Part shown: in pieces, positions 8,627-17,786 of the stretch
Position numbering within the stretch: position 1 is the stretch's first letter
How the letters are laid out: every line of letters begins with the position of its first letter
Assembly (NCBI GenBank): GCA_964583185.1
Contig: CAZOVL010000001.1
Span: 56,063 to 120,062, forward strand
Source: Bacteroides_E sp964583185
GTDB taxonomy: Bacteria > Bacteroidota > Bacteroidia > Bacteroidales > Bacteroidaceae
Length of the DNA stretch: 64,000 bases
Direction of reading: 5' to 3'
The notes under the pieces: model-generated
Told to the model about the DNA's origin: nothing
Seen by the model: the letters and a program-made list of their open reading frames with translations, nothing else
Database searches by the model: none
Program-made: the position numbers and the translations under genes

Positions 8627-9384
8627 AAGTCATTCAAACCAATTTATTCAAAATAATTGTTGGCTTTCTCCTGATAAATATAATTTGGTTTACAGCCTCC
8701 TTCTGCACAACTACACAACTGATTGTTAACCCCATTACAGTGTATAAGAGCATTCCACAAATATGGAGTCAATCTATGGATGTACATTTACTAACCAGTT
8801 TAAGACGGATTGTACTGGGTGTTTTCATTGTAGTCTGCATAGGATTTCTCTTCACCTATTTTTTAATACAAAACAAAGCCGCTAAATTACTTATCGACTC
8901 TTTTGTCTACATCTCCTACCCCATTCCTAAATTAGCACTACTCCCTATTGTAATGCTTTTGGCCGGTATAGGTGAAACCACAAAAATCATAATGATTGTT
9001 CTCATCATTGTTTTTCAAATCATTATTAACCTTCGCGATGGAATAAACAAAATTCCGGCAGAAAGCCAATTTGTGGCTACCTCTTTAGGTATTAATAAAA
9101 GACAAAGATTAAAGCATATCATTTTACCGGCTATTACTCCCGATTTGCTTTCGGCATTAAGAGTCGCTGTGGGAACAGCTATTTCTGTCCTTTTTGTAAC
9201 AGAAACTTATGGAACTTATCAGGGAATGGGCTATTTCATTGTAGATGCCTGGATGAGAATAAATTACACAGAGATGTATGCCGGCATTGTCATTCTTAGT
9301 TTCTTAGGCTTCTTACTCTTTATTATTATTGACTTTCTTGAATTAATAACCTGCCAATGGTTAAATAATAAATCAACTAATTAA
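8620..9384 (+). CDS. ABC transporter permease (SsuC/TauC-like)
   Basis: A 254-residue inner-membrane protein with about six hydrophobic segments and the cytoplasmic EAA-type loop around ESQFVATSLGINKRQRLKHI and LPAITPDLLSALRVAVG, which docks on the ATPase. The start overlaps the ATPase gene. Family members import sulfonates, nitrate or thiamin precursors. The porin gene begins eight bases downstream of the stop. Confidence 0.92.
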   Translation: MVKVIQTNLFKIIVGFLLINIIWFTASFCTTTQLIVNPITVYKSIPQIWSQSMDVHLLTSLRRIVLGVFIVVCIGFLFTYFLIQNKAAKLLIDSFVYISYPIPKLALLPIVMLLAGIGETTKIIMIVLIIVFQIIINLRDGINKIPAESQFVATSLGINKRQRLKHIILPAITPDLLSALRVAVGTAISVLFVTETYGTYQGMGYFIVDAWMRINYTEMYAGIVILSFLGFLLFIIIDFLELITCQWLNNKSTN

Positions 9385-9392
9385 TTTATAAA

Positions 9393-10421
9393 ATGTTTAC
9401 ATTAAAAAAGTACATCATAACTTTTAGTCTTATTTTAATTTACACAATCAACATTTACTCACAAGAAAAAATAAACACGATAGTTAATACAGTAAAAGAG
9501 CGAATTCTTGTTTCCGGATATGCTCAAGCGGGTTACGACTATAGTACTGAAGGTGAAGGAGAAAATGAATTTCTATTACGGAGAGCCACATTAACCGTGA
9601 TTGGAAAAATAACCCCCCAATGGACTACCTGTTTTCAATATAGCTTTACACAAAAAGGAGACATATTAAATTGCTATACTGAATATTCATTTATGCCCGA
9701 ACTAACGGTTCGGATGGGGCAATACCTCACTCCTTTTACTCTTGACAATCAAATATCTCCTGCAGCCATTGAGTTGATACGAACTCAATCAACAGGTACT
9801 AAATATTATACAGGATGTGATAGATCCGATTTTGCCTATGGTGCTCAAGGAGGACGCGATATAGGTATTATGGTTTTAGGCTCACTGTTTAAGAATAAAT
9901 TAGATTATGCCTTTTCCGTACAAAATGGGCAAGGAATAAATACCAAAGACAAAAACAAACAAAAGGATATTGCAGGAAAACTTGATTTTCACATATTGGA
10001 TTCTTGGATAGTTACCGGTTCTTTCATAAAAGGAAAAGGGCACGCCATAGCCGATTCCAGATATAATGACATAAAAATGGACGAGGATTACAGAAGAAAT
10101 CGCTGGTCTGTGGGAAGTGCTCTTGAGTTCAAAAAAGTCAATGCACGCGTTGAATATATGGAAGGAAAAGACAAAAACACTCGCAGTCAAGGAATGTATG
10201 GGTTAGTCTGCTGTGAAATTCTCCCTAAATTAGAATTAATTGGTTCAGTTGACTTTCTTAACAGAAATAAAGAGACAAAAGACAAACAAGTTATGTATAT
10301 TGGTGGAATACAATACTGGTTTTACCCAAAATGCCGATTAGCAGCACAATATACTTATCAAAAAGAGAAATTAAGAGGTAATGCACAAGTACTGCAAGCC
10401 CAAATACAAGTTTCATTTTAA
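9393..10421 (+). CDS. Outer-membrane porin, phosphate-selective porin O/P-like
   Basis: The 342-residue protein has a signal peptide of about 23 residues (ending NIYSQ), then a barrel-like sequence with alternating hydrophobic strands and a C-terminal aromatic end (QIQVSF). ILVSGYAQAGYDYS and EFLLRRATLTVIGKI followed by MGQYLTPFTLDNQ resemble the start of OprO/OprP-type porins. It lies in one operon with the ABC importer (8-base gap to the permease), so it probably lets the same small, possibly anionic, solute through the outer membrane. Substrate unknown. Confidence 0.75.
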   Translation: MFTLKKYIITFSLILIYTINIYSQEKINTIVNTVKERILVSGYAQAGYDYSTEGEGENEFLLRRATLTVIGKITPQWTTCFQYSFTQKGDILNCYTEYSFMPELTVRMGQYLTPFTLDNQISPAAIELIRTQSTGTKYYTGCDRSDFAYGAQGGRDIGIMVLGSLFKNKLDYAFSVQNGQGINTKDKNKQKDIAGKLDFHILDSWIVTGSFIKGKGHAIADSRYNDIKMDEDYRRNRWSVGSALEFKKVNARVEYMEGKDKNTRSQGMYGLVCCEILPKLELIGSVDFLNRNKETKDKQVMYIGGIQYWFYPKCRLAAQYTYQKEKLRGNAQVLQAQIQVSF

Positions 10422-10428
10422 TTAGGTT

Positions 10429-11343
10429 ATGAATTACAAAAACATCTTATGTGAGATATTTGAAGAGACCCAAGTTTATAAAAATGAAGGGGAATCTGTT
10501 TCTTATATTCCTGAATTAGCCAAAGTGAATCCCAATCAATATGGCATCTACTTGCAAACCATCTCGGGCGATAAAGTGGGTATTGGTGATTATCAAACCC
10601 CTTTCTCCATTCAAAGTATTTCAAAGGTATTTACTCTGGCTATTGGCTTCTCTATTTTAGGAGAAAGGTTATGGGAAAGAATTGGCGTGGAGCCTTCAGG
10701 TAACGCATTCAACTCTATTGTGCAATTAGAAATTGAAAAAGGAAAGCCTAGAAACCCCTTAATTAATGCAGGAGCCTTGGTTCTTTCAGACATTTTAATC
10801 TCTCATCTTAAGAACCCTTTGGACGATTATTTAGATTTTGTTCGCAAATTAGCTAAATGTTCCACCATTCAATACGATGAAAGTATTGCTAAATCAGAAA
10901 AAGAGTATGGCTACCTCAATGCATCCATTGCAAATATGCTTAAACATTACGGAAACATAGAAAATGACGTAGATGATGTCTTATCTTTCTACTTCCATCA
11001 ATGTGCCGTAACTATGGATTGTGAACAATTAACTCAGGCCTATCTTCCTTTTGCCAATCACACAGAACCTTTTACTTATGGTTCTGTAAATCTTACAGCA
11101 TCACAAGTGAAACGGATTAATGCCATTATGTTAACCTGTGGTTTTTACGATGAATCAGGTGAGTTTTCTTATTTGGTAGGCTTACCAGGAAAAAGTGGAG
11201 TGGGTGGAGGAATATCGGCCATTTGTCCACACGAATATGCTATAACTGTATGGAGCCCCCGTTTAAATAAAAAAGGAAACTCTGTCTTGGGAGTTAAAGC
11301 ACTGGAGTTACTCACAACAAAAACCAAACTGAGTATATTTTAA
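10429..11343 (+). CDS. glsA: Glutaminase A (serine-dependent)
   Basis: The 304-residue enzyme hydrolyses L-glutamine to glutamate and ammonia. It has the beta-lactamase-like S-x-x-K catalytic motif (Ser63-Lys66 in IQSISKVFTLAIG), NPLINAGALV, the EKEYGYLNASIANML region and the glycine-rich LPGKSGVGGGI near the C-terminus. It starts only seven bases after the porin gene, so it is likely part of the importer operon. In other bacteria glsA serves nitrogen supply or acid resistance; the link here to a porin and ABC importer suggests nitrogen scavenging, which is inference. Confidence 0.94.
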   Translation: MNYKNILCEIFEETQVYKNEGESVSYIPELAKVNPNQYGIYLQTISGDKVGIGDYQTPFSIQSISKVFTLAIGFSILGERLWERIGVEPSGNAFNSIVQLEIEKGKPRNPLINAGALVLSDILISHLKNPLDDYLDFVRKLAKCSTIQYDESIAKSEKEYGYLNASIANMLKHYGNIENDVDDVLSFYFHQCAVTMDCEQLTQAYLPFANHTEPFTYGSVNLTASQVKRINAIMLTCGFYDESGEFSYLVGLPGKSGVGGGISAICPHEYAITVWSPRLNKKGNSVLGVKALELLTTKTKLSIF

Positions 11344-11474
11344 AAAAGGCTAAATTGGGTAGCTATAACAGTAAAGTAAGGATTATATTCAATTCATATT
11401 GTCTTTTTATTTGTATTTTTGATTGTTATAAAACAGAATTGTTTCCATTGAGAGACTATGAGAAAGGAAGAAGG

Positions 11475-13655
11475 ATGAACGAAAAAGATATTATTCAACA
11501 ATACCATACCATTGAGAAGTTACTGCTACATAGCAGATTGAAAGAAGCTCTAAAAATACTAGAGGATCAAATTAACCACGCTAAAGCCATTGAGCTAAAG
11601 AATGAGCACATTCAAATTAGTACTTCATATCAATATATGCTAAAATATATGGCTGAGGGAGTAGCCGACCCTGAAAGGAAAAAGCTATATGACAAACTGA
11701 TAAAAGACACTTTAAACCTTAACGACCGAACAAAGGTTCTACTCTTAGACACTGTTTCTTTTAAATTCTATTATACCTCTCGTATACAGCAAAAAACAAA
11801 ACTAAGTCTTACCTATGAAGAAATTCTAAACACGTTAGAATCATTTAAAGATGATTTTGCCGTAGCTAGCCTAATGGGGTTGGAACAATTAGAGCCCATT
11901 CTTGAAAAACGGGAAGATGCTAATAGAGAACTATTCTATAATGTTTGGCTAAACATAAGACTCTCAAGCGAAGAGGTGGAAGCGTTGGAAAACATCTTAG
12001 CTTCAAATCTGGTTAACCCCATTGATCAAAACTTATTGATAAGTGCTTTAACAATGAGTTTAATGGAGTGTTTTGATGAGGAAAAACTAAAAATTCTTTT
12101 GAATGGATATACTCACCCCAACATTGAAGTAAATCAGCGGGCATTAGTGGGCATGGCCCTTATTTTCCAACTTTACTCGGAACGATTGTCTCTTTATCCT
12201 GAAATTGTACATCGCATTGAATTTCTAAATGAATCTGAATCTTTTGGAGATAATTTGAGCCGTGTATACACTCAATTACTACGCAGCCAAGACACAGAAG
12301 AAATTGAGCGTAAAATGAAAGAAGAAATCTTTCCTGAAATGATGAAAAAGGCCTCATCACTAAAAGGGTTTGACTTTGAAAACCTAGAGATTGATGAAGA
12401 CGAAATGAAAGATTGGGAAGATAAATTAGAAGACTCCGACTTTGGAGAAAAGATAAAAGAGATGCAAGAACTCCAAATGCAAGGGGAAGACATCTATATG
12501 ACTACTTTTACGCATTTAAAAAGTTATCCTTTTTTCCAGGAGTTTCATCATTGGTTTTATCCGTTTGACAAACAACACTCCAGTGTAATTAAAGAGCTTG
12601 GTTTCTCTAGCGAAAAGAGTAATCCTATTATTGATTTGATTTTAGGGTCGAACATTTTCTGTAATAGTGACAAATACTCGCTTTGCTTTATGGTGCAACA
12701 CATCCCACAAGCACAAAAAGACATGATGCTCAGCGAACTAAGCGAAGCACAACAAGCACAACTGGAAGAAGAAAAAAAAGAAATCTCAAGCAATAAAACC
12801 AATCCTAAGTTTACAACAAATCAGTACGTTCACGATCTCTATCGCTTCTTTAAACTTTACCGGAGAAAAAGTGACTTTGAAGATATCTTTAGTAAAAAAA
12901 TGAACCTACATCAGGTTCCTATTCTGAAGCAAGTTTTATATACTCCCAAACATCTCTCATTTTTAGCTGATTTCTTTCTGTTCAAGGAGCGATACATTGA
13001 AGCCATTGAGATATTCCAAGTCCTTATGAATGAAATGGAGGAAAGTTCATTTTTATTATTCCAAAAGTTTGGGTTTGCTTGTCAACGAGAAAAAAGATAT
13101 GTTGAAGCGATTGATGCTTATTTAAAAGCAGACTTAATCTCTCCTAATAGTTTATGGATTTATAGAAACTTAGCTCTTTGCTACAGAAGAGTACAGGCTT
13201 ATGACAAGGCGTTAGTGTACTACAAAAAAATAGAAGAGATTCAACCTAAGAACAAAAACAACTTATATTATATTGGTTTTTGTTTAAGCAATTTGGAGTC
13301 TTACGATGAAGCATTGAATTACTTCTTTCAATTAGACTTAATGGATAGTAATAATCCACGTACTTGGCGCTCCATTGGTTGGTGTTCATTTATAACCGAT
13401 AAACAGGAGCAAGCCGAACGTTATTATGCTAAGGTGTTAGAGAAAAAACCTCATCGAATAGACTTTATAAATGCCGGACACATTGCATGGGTTACCGGAA
13501 ATCTTGAATTAGCCAAAGAGCGTTATAAAGAAGGATTAAAAGCGAGTGGTACAGTCTCTGAATTCATTGAAAAGATAAACTCGGATAAAAAGCTATTAAT
13601 TCAATTTGGAATATCTGAAGATGACATTCCATTAATGATTGATTTGGCTCTTTAA
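11475..13655 (+). CDS. Large tetratricopeptide-repeat protein
   Basis: The start chosen is ATG 11475, giving MNEKDIIQQY, because an AAGGAAGAAGG ribosome-binding stretch lies just before it; the upstream extension in frame is not protein-like. The 726-residue protein lacks a signal peptide. Residues about 1-330 are helical repeats of unknown type, an acid-rich linker follows (EIDEDEMKDWEDKLEDSD), and residues about 550-700 contain at least four TPR units (for example RYVEAIDAYLKADLISPNSLW and YDKALVYYKKIEEIQP). A cytoplasmic scaffold role is likely. Conserved in Bacteroidota as far as I recall; no specific function is known to me. Confidence 0.85.
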   Translation: MNEKDIIQQYHTIEKLLLHSRLKEALKILEDQINHAKAIELKNEHIQISTSYQYMLKYMAEGVADPERKKLYDKLIKDTLNLNDRTKVLLLDTVSFKFYYTSRIQQKTKLSLTYEEILNTLESFKDDFAVASLMGLEQLEPILEKREDANRELFYNVWLNIRLSSEEVEALENILASNLVNPIDQNLLISALTMSLMECFDEEKLKILLNGYTHPNIEVNQRALVGMALIFQLYSERLSLYPEIVHRIEFLNESESFGDNLSRVYTQLLRSQDTEEIERKMKEEIFPEMMKKASSLKGFDFENLEIDEDEMKDWEDKLEDSDFGEKIKEMQELQMQGEDIYMTTFTHLKSYPFFQEFHHWFYPFDKQHSSVIKELGFSSEKSNPIIDLILGSNIFCNSDKYSLCFMVQHIPQAQKDMMLSELSEAQQAQLEEEKKEISSNKTNPKFTTNQYVHDLYRFFKLYRRKSDFEDIFSKKMNLHQVPILKQVLYTPKHLSFLADFFLFKERYIEAIEIFQVLMNEMEESSFLLFQKFGFACQREKRYVEAIDAYLKADLISPNSLWIYRNLALCYRRVQAYDKALVYYKKIEEIQPKNKNNLYYIGFCLSNLESYDEALNYFFQLDLMDSNNPRTWRSIGWCSFITDKQEQAERYYAKVLEKKPHRIDFINAGHIAWVTGNLELAKERYKEGLKASGTVSEFIEKINSDKKLLIQFGISEDDIPLMIDLAL

Positions 13656-13822
13656 AAGTATAAGGAATAGCTCCGACTAAATTGGAATTGAGAGATACAC
13701 CTAATTCTACAGTGAGAAAATGTTTCTGTGAGGGAGTTCAAAATGGGAAGCAAGAAAACTACGTCGAATAATCCCGGCACTAATTTTAATGAAATGTTTT
13801 GAATCTCCTTCTTAAGGATAAA

Positions 13823-13864
13823 AAACAGTTTTAATCAATATAGAAGTATTGATTAAAACTGTTT
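13823..13864 (-). terminator. Terminator overlapping the maf stop codon
   Basis: A perfect 18-bp stem (13823-13840 with 13847-13864) closes a 6-base loop. Read on the minus strand it is followed by a T-tract, so it terminates the nitroreductase-to-maf operon. The stem includes the final codons and stop of maf. Confidence 0.88.
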
Positions 13865-14434
13865 CAGTTCAGCATAAAGTTTTTGTACAGGCAATCCCAT
13901 AACATTGTAAAAACTACCCGAGATATATTCTACTCCAATATAACCAACCCACTCTTGTACACCATACGATCCTGCTTTATCGAACGGTTTATATTTCTCA
14001 ATATAATAGTTTATTTCTTCCTCAGATAAAGAGGTAAAACGAACTTCTGTTCGAGCAACAAAAGAGGTTAGTTTTTCTCTAGTTAAAATACACACCCCTG
14101 TATAAACTTGATGTGTGTTCCCTGATAACTGACTTAGCATACTTTGAGCTTCAGCTACATCTTTAGGCTTACCTAATGCTTGATTCTTATAATAGACCAA
14201 AGTATCTGCTGTAATCACCAAATCATTAGGAGCCAAAAACGGTCTCATGACTTCTGCTTTTTTACGAGCAATGTATTGAGGAATCTCCTCACCTTTCAAT
14301 GTATTGGGATAGGATTCATCTACACTAGGCAATGATTTCACGGTAAAACACACTCCTAAACCTGTCAATAACTCTTTTCTTCGAGGAGAATTGGAAGCAA
14401 GAATAATATTATATTTATCTAAATGAGAAAGCAT
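13853..14434 (-). CDS. maf: Maf-like nucleotide pyrophosphatase (dTTP/UTP pyrophosphatase)
   Basis: Maf proteins hydrolyse non-canonical or excess nucleoside triphosphates (dTTP, UTP and modified forms) to monophosphates. The 193-residue protein opens with IILASNSPRRKELLTGLG, the conserved nucleotide-binding loop, and has VITADTLVYY and YTGVCIL in the expected positions. KFDKAGSYGVQEW matches the conserved KAG-Y-IQ block (here KPFDKAGSYGVQ). It is the last gene of its operon, 12 bases after kdsC. Confidence 0.94.
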   Translation of the reverse strand: MLSHLDKYNIILASNSPRRKELLTGLGVCFTVKSLPSVDESYPNTLKGEEIPQYIARKKAEVMRPFLAPNDLVITADTLVYYKNQALGKPKDVAEAQSMLSQLSGNTHQVYTGVCILTREKLTSFVARTEVRFTSLSEEEINYYIEKYKPFDKAGSYGVQEWVGYIGVEYISGSFYNVMGLPVQKLYAELKQF

Positions 14435-14446
14435 TGATTAAAAGTT

Positions 14447-14971
14447 TTACCAGCCAAAAGCTGTTTTTGAAGCCAACCATTTACCTTGAGCTCTCAATAC
14501 TTGCTCAATAACATCACGTCCACAGCCTGCTCCTCCGGGAAGATGAGATATGTATTTAGATACAGCTTTTACATCAGGAACTCCATCTTTCGGTGCACAA
14601 GGCAAGCCACAGGCTTGCATTACTTCTATATCCGGAATATCATCTCCCATAAATAAAATCTCCTCATCTTGTAAACCTCTTTTGCCCTTAAAGTCTTCGT
14701 AATCTTTAATTTTTATGGAAGAACCCAAATAAATATCTTTCACTCCTAAACCGGCAAATCGTATGCGTACAGCTTCTGTACGTCCACCGGTAATAATGGC
14801 CACATCAAAACCCAACTTAACGGCTAATTGTATGGCATAGCCATCTTTCGTGTTTACTGTACGCATAGGTTCGCCTGATGGGTGTAAAGGAATGACCTCT
14901 CCACTTAACACACCATCTACATCAAAAGCAAAAGCCTTTATCTTTTTCAAATCGTAATTTATTGTACTCAT
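14447..14971 (-). CDS. kdsC: 3-deoxy-D-manno-octulosonate 8-phosphate phosphatase (KdsC-type HAD)
   Basis: This HAD-family phosphatase releases phosphate from KDO 8-phosphate, a step toward the lipid A core sugar. The 174-residue length and tetrameric-type minimal HAD fold fit: AFDVDGVLSG carries the nucleophile Asp17 and acid Asp19, VAIITGGRTEAV holds motif 2, and LFMGDDIPDIEVM holds the motif 4 aspartates. Substrate assignment within the KdsC/YrbI family is inferred from length and motifs. It lies between DUF2520 and maf with 12-base gaps. Confidence 0.88.
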   Translation of the reverse strand: MSTINYDLKKIKAFAFDVDGVLSGEVIPLHPSGEPMRTVNTKDGYAIQLAVKLGFDVAIITGGRTEAVRIRFAGLGVKDIYLGSSIKIKDYEDFKGKRGLQDEEILFMGDDIPDIEVMQACGLPCAPKDGVPDVKAVSKYISHLPGGAGCGRDVIEQVLRAQGKWLASKTAFGW

Positions 14972-14983
14972 TACTATTATCTA

Positions 14984-15778
14984 TTATTTTTTTATATTCA
15001 CTATACTATCACTAATCTCCTTATACAGATGATGAAGAGAAGGATATGGAGTTAGCATTTCTAGATGCTCCTCCATCACTTTCTTATCATTTCTTATTGC
15101 AGGACCAGTTTGTGCTTCTCCGGGGGCTAGAAAGTGTACTTTCTTTGCTGTTTCTTCAATTAAAGGTAATAAAGCCTTAAAAGGTAAATCATACTCTTCC
15201 AGTAAACTTGCAGCTGAAGCATACATATGATTGGTGAAGTTGCTGGCAAATACTGCTGCTAAATGTAAACTCTTACGTTGCTCAGACGAGGCTTGATAAA
15301 CTTCTGTAGTTAACTCTTTAGCAATTTCAAGCAAACATTCAGTTTCTTTGGAGGAAGAACCTTCAATAAAAAGAGGTATATTAGAAAAATCAACAGCTCT
15401 TTTTTTGCTAAATGTTTGCAAAGGATAGAACACACCAAAATGCAAACAATGTCCTTCCCAAACAGATATTGGAACACTACCTGCAGTATGTATCCACAAT
15501 CCTTTTTCTCGTTCAGAAGTTAATTGGGGAACCAACTGTAATAAAGCTTCATCAGTAAGAGCTGTTATATACAAATCAGCATTAGTATTTATCTGTTCTA
15601 TTGAATCGGTAAAATCAGCACCCACAAAATCAGCTAAAAGCTGAGCAGCACTCAGTGTTCTACTATAAACCTGCTGAATATTGAATCCTTTTTGATGCAT
15701 CGCCTGAGCCAGATGAGTGGCCAAATTTCCGGCACCAACAAAAACAATAGAAAGCTGATTAGGCATAGAATTAATCAT
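14984..15778 (-). CDS. Rossmann-fold and DUF2520 domain protein
   Basis: A 264-residue two-domain protein. The N-terminal half is a dinucleotide-binding Rossmann domain with IVFVGAGNLATHLAQAM (about 10-26); the C-terminal half (about 135-260) is the helical DUF2520 domain, with SSEQRKSLHLAAVFASNF and a conserved GPAIRND. The fold resembles NADP-dependent F420 or ketopantoate-type reductases, but the substrate is unknown. The start overlaps the stop of the upstream membrane protein gene by four bases (ATGA), showing translational coupling. Confidence 0.88.
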   Translation of the reverse strand: MINSMPNQLSIVFVGAGNLATHLAQAMHQKGFNIQQVYSRTLSAAQLLADFVGADFTDSIEQINTNADLYITALTDEALLQLVPQLTSEREKGLWIHTAGSVPISVWEGHCLHFGVFYPLQTFSKKRAVDFSNIPLFIEGSSSKETECLLEIAKELTTEVYQASSEQRKSLHLAAVFASNFTNHMYASAASLLEEYDLPFKALLPLIEETAKKVHFLAPGEAQTGPAIRNDKKVMEEHLEMLTPYPSLHHLYKEISDSIVNIKK

Positions 15779-16095
15779 TTGGATTTAAAATAAAGTAATG
15801 CACCAATTAAAAGTAATACAATGGGTAACAAGTAGGTTGAGATAGACCCCAATAATGAGATGATTAATCCCATATTAAGAAGCACCCAAATACCCAATAA
15901 GATAACACCTACAGTCTTGTCTTTCTTCAGTAGTAAAAAAATAATTGCTGCATATAAAATAAGATTATCGGGACGCATAACCCAAGAAGCTCCTAGTTTA
16001 GAGAATCCCACCAAACGGTCAAATAAATAGAGAAGTCCCATAACAATCAGCGTCATTCCTGATGCCCGATATGAATCATTTCGAGAACCTGCCAT
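15775..16095 (-). CDS. Small integral membrane protein, LiaI/LiaF-like
   Basis: A 106-residue protein composed almost entirely of four hydrophobic segments (about 14-28, 44-56, 63-78 and 80-102) with short polar loops and a basic C-terminus. The layout resembles the transmembrane region of LiaI/LiaF or DUF5668 proteins, but no catalytic motif is present and the function is unknown. It sits between nitroreductase (two-base gap) and DUF2520 (four-base overlap) in one operon. Confidence 0.75.
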   Translation of the reverse strand: MAGSRNDSYRASGMTLIVMGLLYLFDRLVGFSKLGASWVMRPDNLILYAAIIFLLLKKDKTVGVILLGIWVLLNMGLIISLLGSISTYLLPIVLLLIGALLYFKSK

Positions 16096-16097
16096 AG

Positions 16098-16637
16098 TTA
16101 ATCTTGTTGTCCGTATTTATTCAAATGTATCTTCTCCCATTGTAAGTTTTCCTCGTTAAAAGGCTTTCTTTCCATTCCTTTATGACCAACTGCCACAATG
16201 GATAAAACACGCAATTCCATAGGAAGATCAATCAGGTCACGGACATACTGTTCAGAAGCCACTCCGGTACTGGTAAATCGCTCTCTGACTTGTACCCAAC
16301 AGCTGCCCAACCCCAGATCTTCTGCTTGTAACTGCAGCATCAATGTAGCAATGGAAGCATCTTCAATCCAGACATCACTTAAAGATGGATCAGCCACCAC
16401 AACAACAGCTAAAGCTGCACCCGCAATTAAAGTTGCTCCGGCACTTTTACAGGTAGATAGAGCGTTCAAAGTATCCTTGTCATCCACTATAATAAATTGC
16501 CAAGGATTACTGCTCTTTGAGGCAGGAGACTTTAAAGCAGCCTTCATTAGGGTTACTACATCATCTTGTGAAACAGACTCCTCTGTAAATTTACGCATAC
16601 TGCGTCTACTGGTTATTAAGTCACTAAAGCTCTTCAT
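16098..16637 (-). CDS. Nitroreductase-family FMN oxidoreductase
   Basis: The start at ATG 16637 (MKSFSDLITSRRSMRKF) places the FMN-binding SRRSMRKF motif at the usual N-terminal position; a 15-residue upstream extension is possible but unlikely. The 179-residue protein also has SPASKSSNPWQFIIVDD and the C-terminal VGHKGMERKPF. Such enzymes reduce nitro compounds or quinones with NAD(P)H; the physiological substrate is unknown. It is the first gene of a five-gene operon ending with maf. Confidence 0.9.
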   Translation of the reverse strand: MKSFSDLITSRRSMRKFTEESVSQDDVVTLMKAALKSPASKSSNPWQFIIVDDKDTLNALSTCKSAGATLIAGAALAVVVVADPSLSDVWIEDASIATLMLQLQAEDLGLGSCWVQVRERFTSTGVASEQYVRDLIDLPMELRVLSIVAVGHKGMERKPFNEENLQWEKIHLNKYGQQD

Positions 16638-16679
16638 TTTATTATTATTTTTAATCTTACTTCCATTTCGTAACAGACA

Positions 16680-16687
16680 CAAAGATA
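16680..16687 (-). promoter_or_regulatory. Candidate -7 promoter box for the nitroreductase-maf operon
   Basis: On the minus strand the bases read TATCTTTG, matching TAnnTTTG, and would give a leader of about 35 bases before the ATG at 16637. No TTTG -33 box at the right distance is seen. Confidence 0.45.
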
Positions 16688-16784
16688 AAAAATAGATCAG
16701 GTCTTTTCATCTTTTCACAATCCTTTTTACAATGGACTTACTGCTCTTTTTAATTAAATACACTCATTTTCTAAAATAAAAAGC

Positions 16785-16792
16785 TAAGTTTG
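16785..16792 (+). promoter_or_regulatory. Candidate -7 promoter box placing the start site at the ATG of the next gene
   Basis: TAAGTTTG fits TAnnTTTG. Since Bacteroidota transcription starts about seven bases downstream, the transcript would begin at about 16799-16800, the first base of the ATG, giving a leaderless mRNA. The -33 region is not consensus. Confidence 0.4.
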
Positions 16793-16799
16793 TATATCA

Positions 16800-17786
16800 A
16801 TGGATATACAGTTAACCACATACTATCATCTGAAAGATATCCCCATATTACCAGGAGAAAACACCTTTCACTCCAAGGAGTTGTTTGAGATTTATGAATC
16901 AACTCCCGGGTATACGCCTATTCTTATTGTTGCACGCAAAGGAGAGCATGTGAAAGGAAAAATCCTAGCTGTTACCCGAACACAGAAAAAAGTATTCCCT
17001 CCTTCCATCATCAGAAGATGTGTAATTTATGATCACGGAGAGTTTTTTTGTAAATCACAGAATGATAGTGAAACTCTTTTTGGTTTTATGCTGGAACACT
17101 TAACCCAAGAGGTGCTACGCAATGCTTTTATCATTGAGTTCAGGAATTTATCTCATGCAAAATTCGGGTATCGCTTTTTTAGACAAAACGGATATTTTCC
17201 TATGAACTGGCTTCGTGTAAGGAACTTTATATCTAAAAACAGATCCATAGAAAGCAGCTTCAGTTCATCCCGAAGGAGACAACTTCGCAAAGGACTAAGA
17301 AATGGAGCAGAGGCAAGGGAAGCCCAAAACTACGAAGAGATTAATACTTTTGCAGAACTTTTGAAAAAACATTACTCTTCAAAAATAAGAAAACACTTTC
17401 CCGATCAGATCTTTTTTAATCGACTGAAAACATCTTTTGACTCTAAAAACAACAGCAAAATATTCATTGTAACTTACCACGATAAAATTATTGGTGGATC
17501 TGTTTGTGTTTATTCAAAAGACAAGGCTTATCTATGGTTCTCAAGTGGATTAAGAAAGTCATACCGTGCACAGTATCCGGGAATTCTTGCCGTTTGGATT
17601 GCTCTGAAAGATGCAAAAAAAAGAGGATATAAATCTCTTGAATTTATGGATGTAGGTTTGGCTTTCCGACCTCATGGTTATCGCGATTTTGTTCTTCAGT
17701 TTGGAGGAAAACAAAGTAGTACACGTCGTTGGTTTAGACTGAAATGGAAGTGGCTAAACAAAGCCTTTATAAAACTTTATTTATAA
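16800..17786 (+). CDS. FemAB/GNAT-like acyltransferase
   Basis: A 328-residue cytoplasmic protein without signal peptide. Its second half (about 140-300) resembles BioF2-like/Acetyltransf_6 domains: SSSRRRQLRKGLRNG, then FAELLKKHYSSKIRKHFP, then IIGGSVCVYSKDKAYLWFSSG and a basic C-terminus. FemAB-type proteins transfer amino acids or acyl groups to cell-wall or lipid substrates. The acceptor is unknown. The gene is alone between a divergent operon and the propionate cluster. Confidence 0.7.
   Translation: MDIQLTTYYHLKDIPILPGENTFHSKELFEIYESTPGYTPILIVARKGEHVKGKILAVTRTQKKVFPPSIIRRCVIYDHGEFFCKSQNDSETLFGFMLEHLTQEVLRNAFIIEFRNLSHAKFGYRFFRQNGYFPMNWLRVRNFISKNRSIESSFSSSRRRQLRKGLRNGAEAREAQNYEEINTFAELLKKHYSSKIRKHFPDQIFFNRLKTSFDSKNNSKIFIVTYHDKIIGGSVCVYSKDKAYLWFSSGLRKSYRAQYPGILAVWIALKDAKKRGYKSLEFMDVGLAFRPHGYRDFVLQFGGKQSSTRRWFRLKWKWLNKAFIKLYL

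Noticed and set aside
16198..16695. 165-codon plus-strand ORF opposite the nitroreductase
   Set aside because: It lies entirely antisense to a clear nitroreductase gene and has no recognisable domain.
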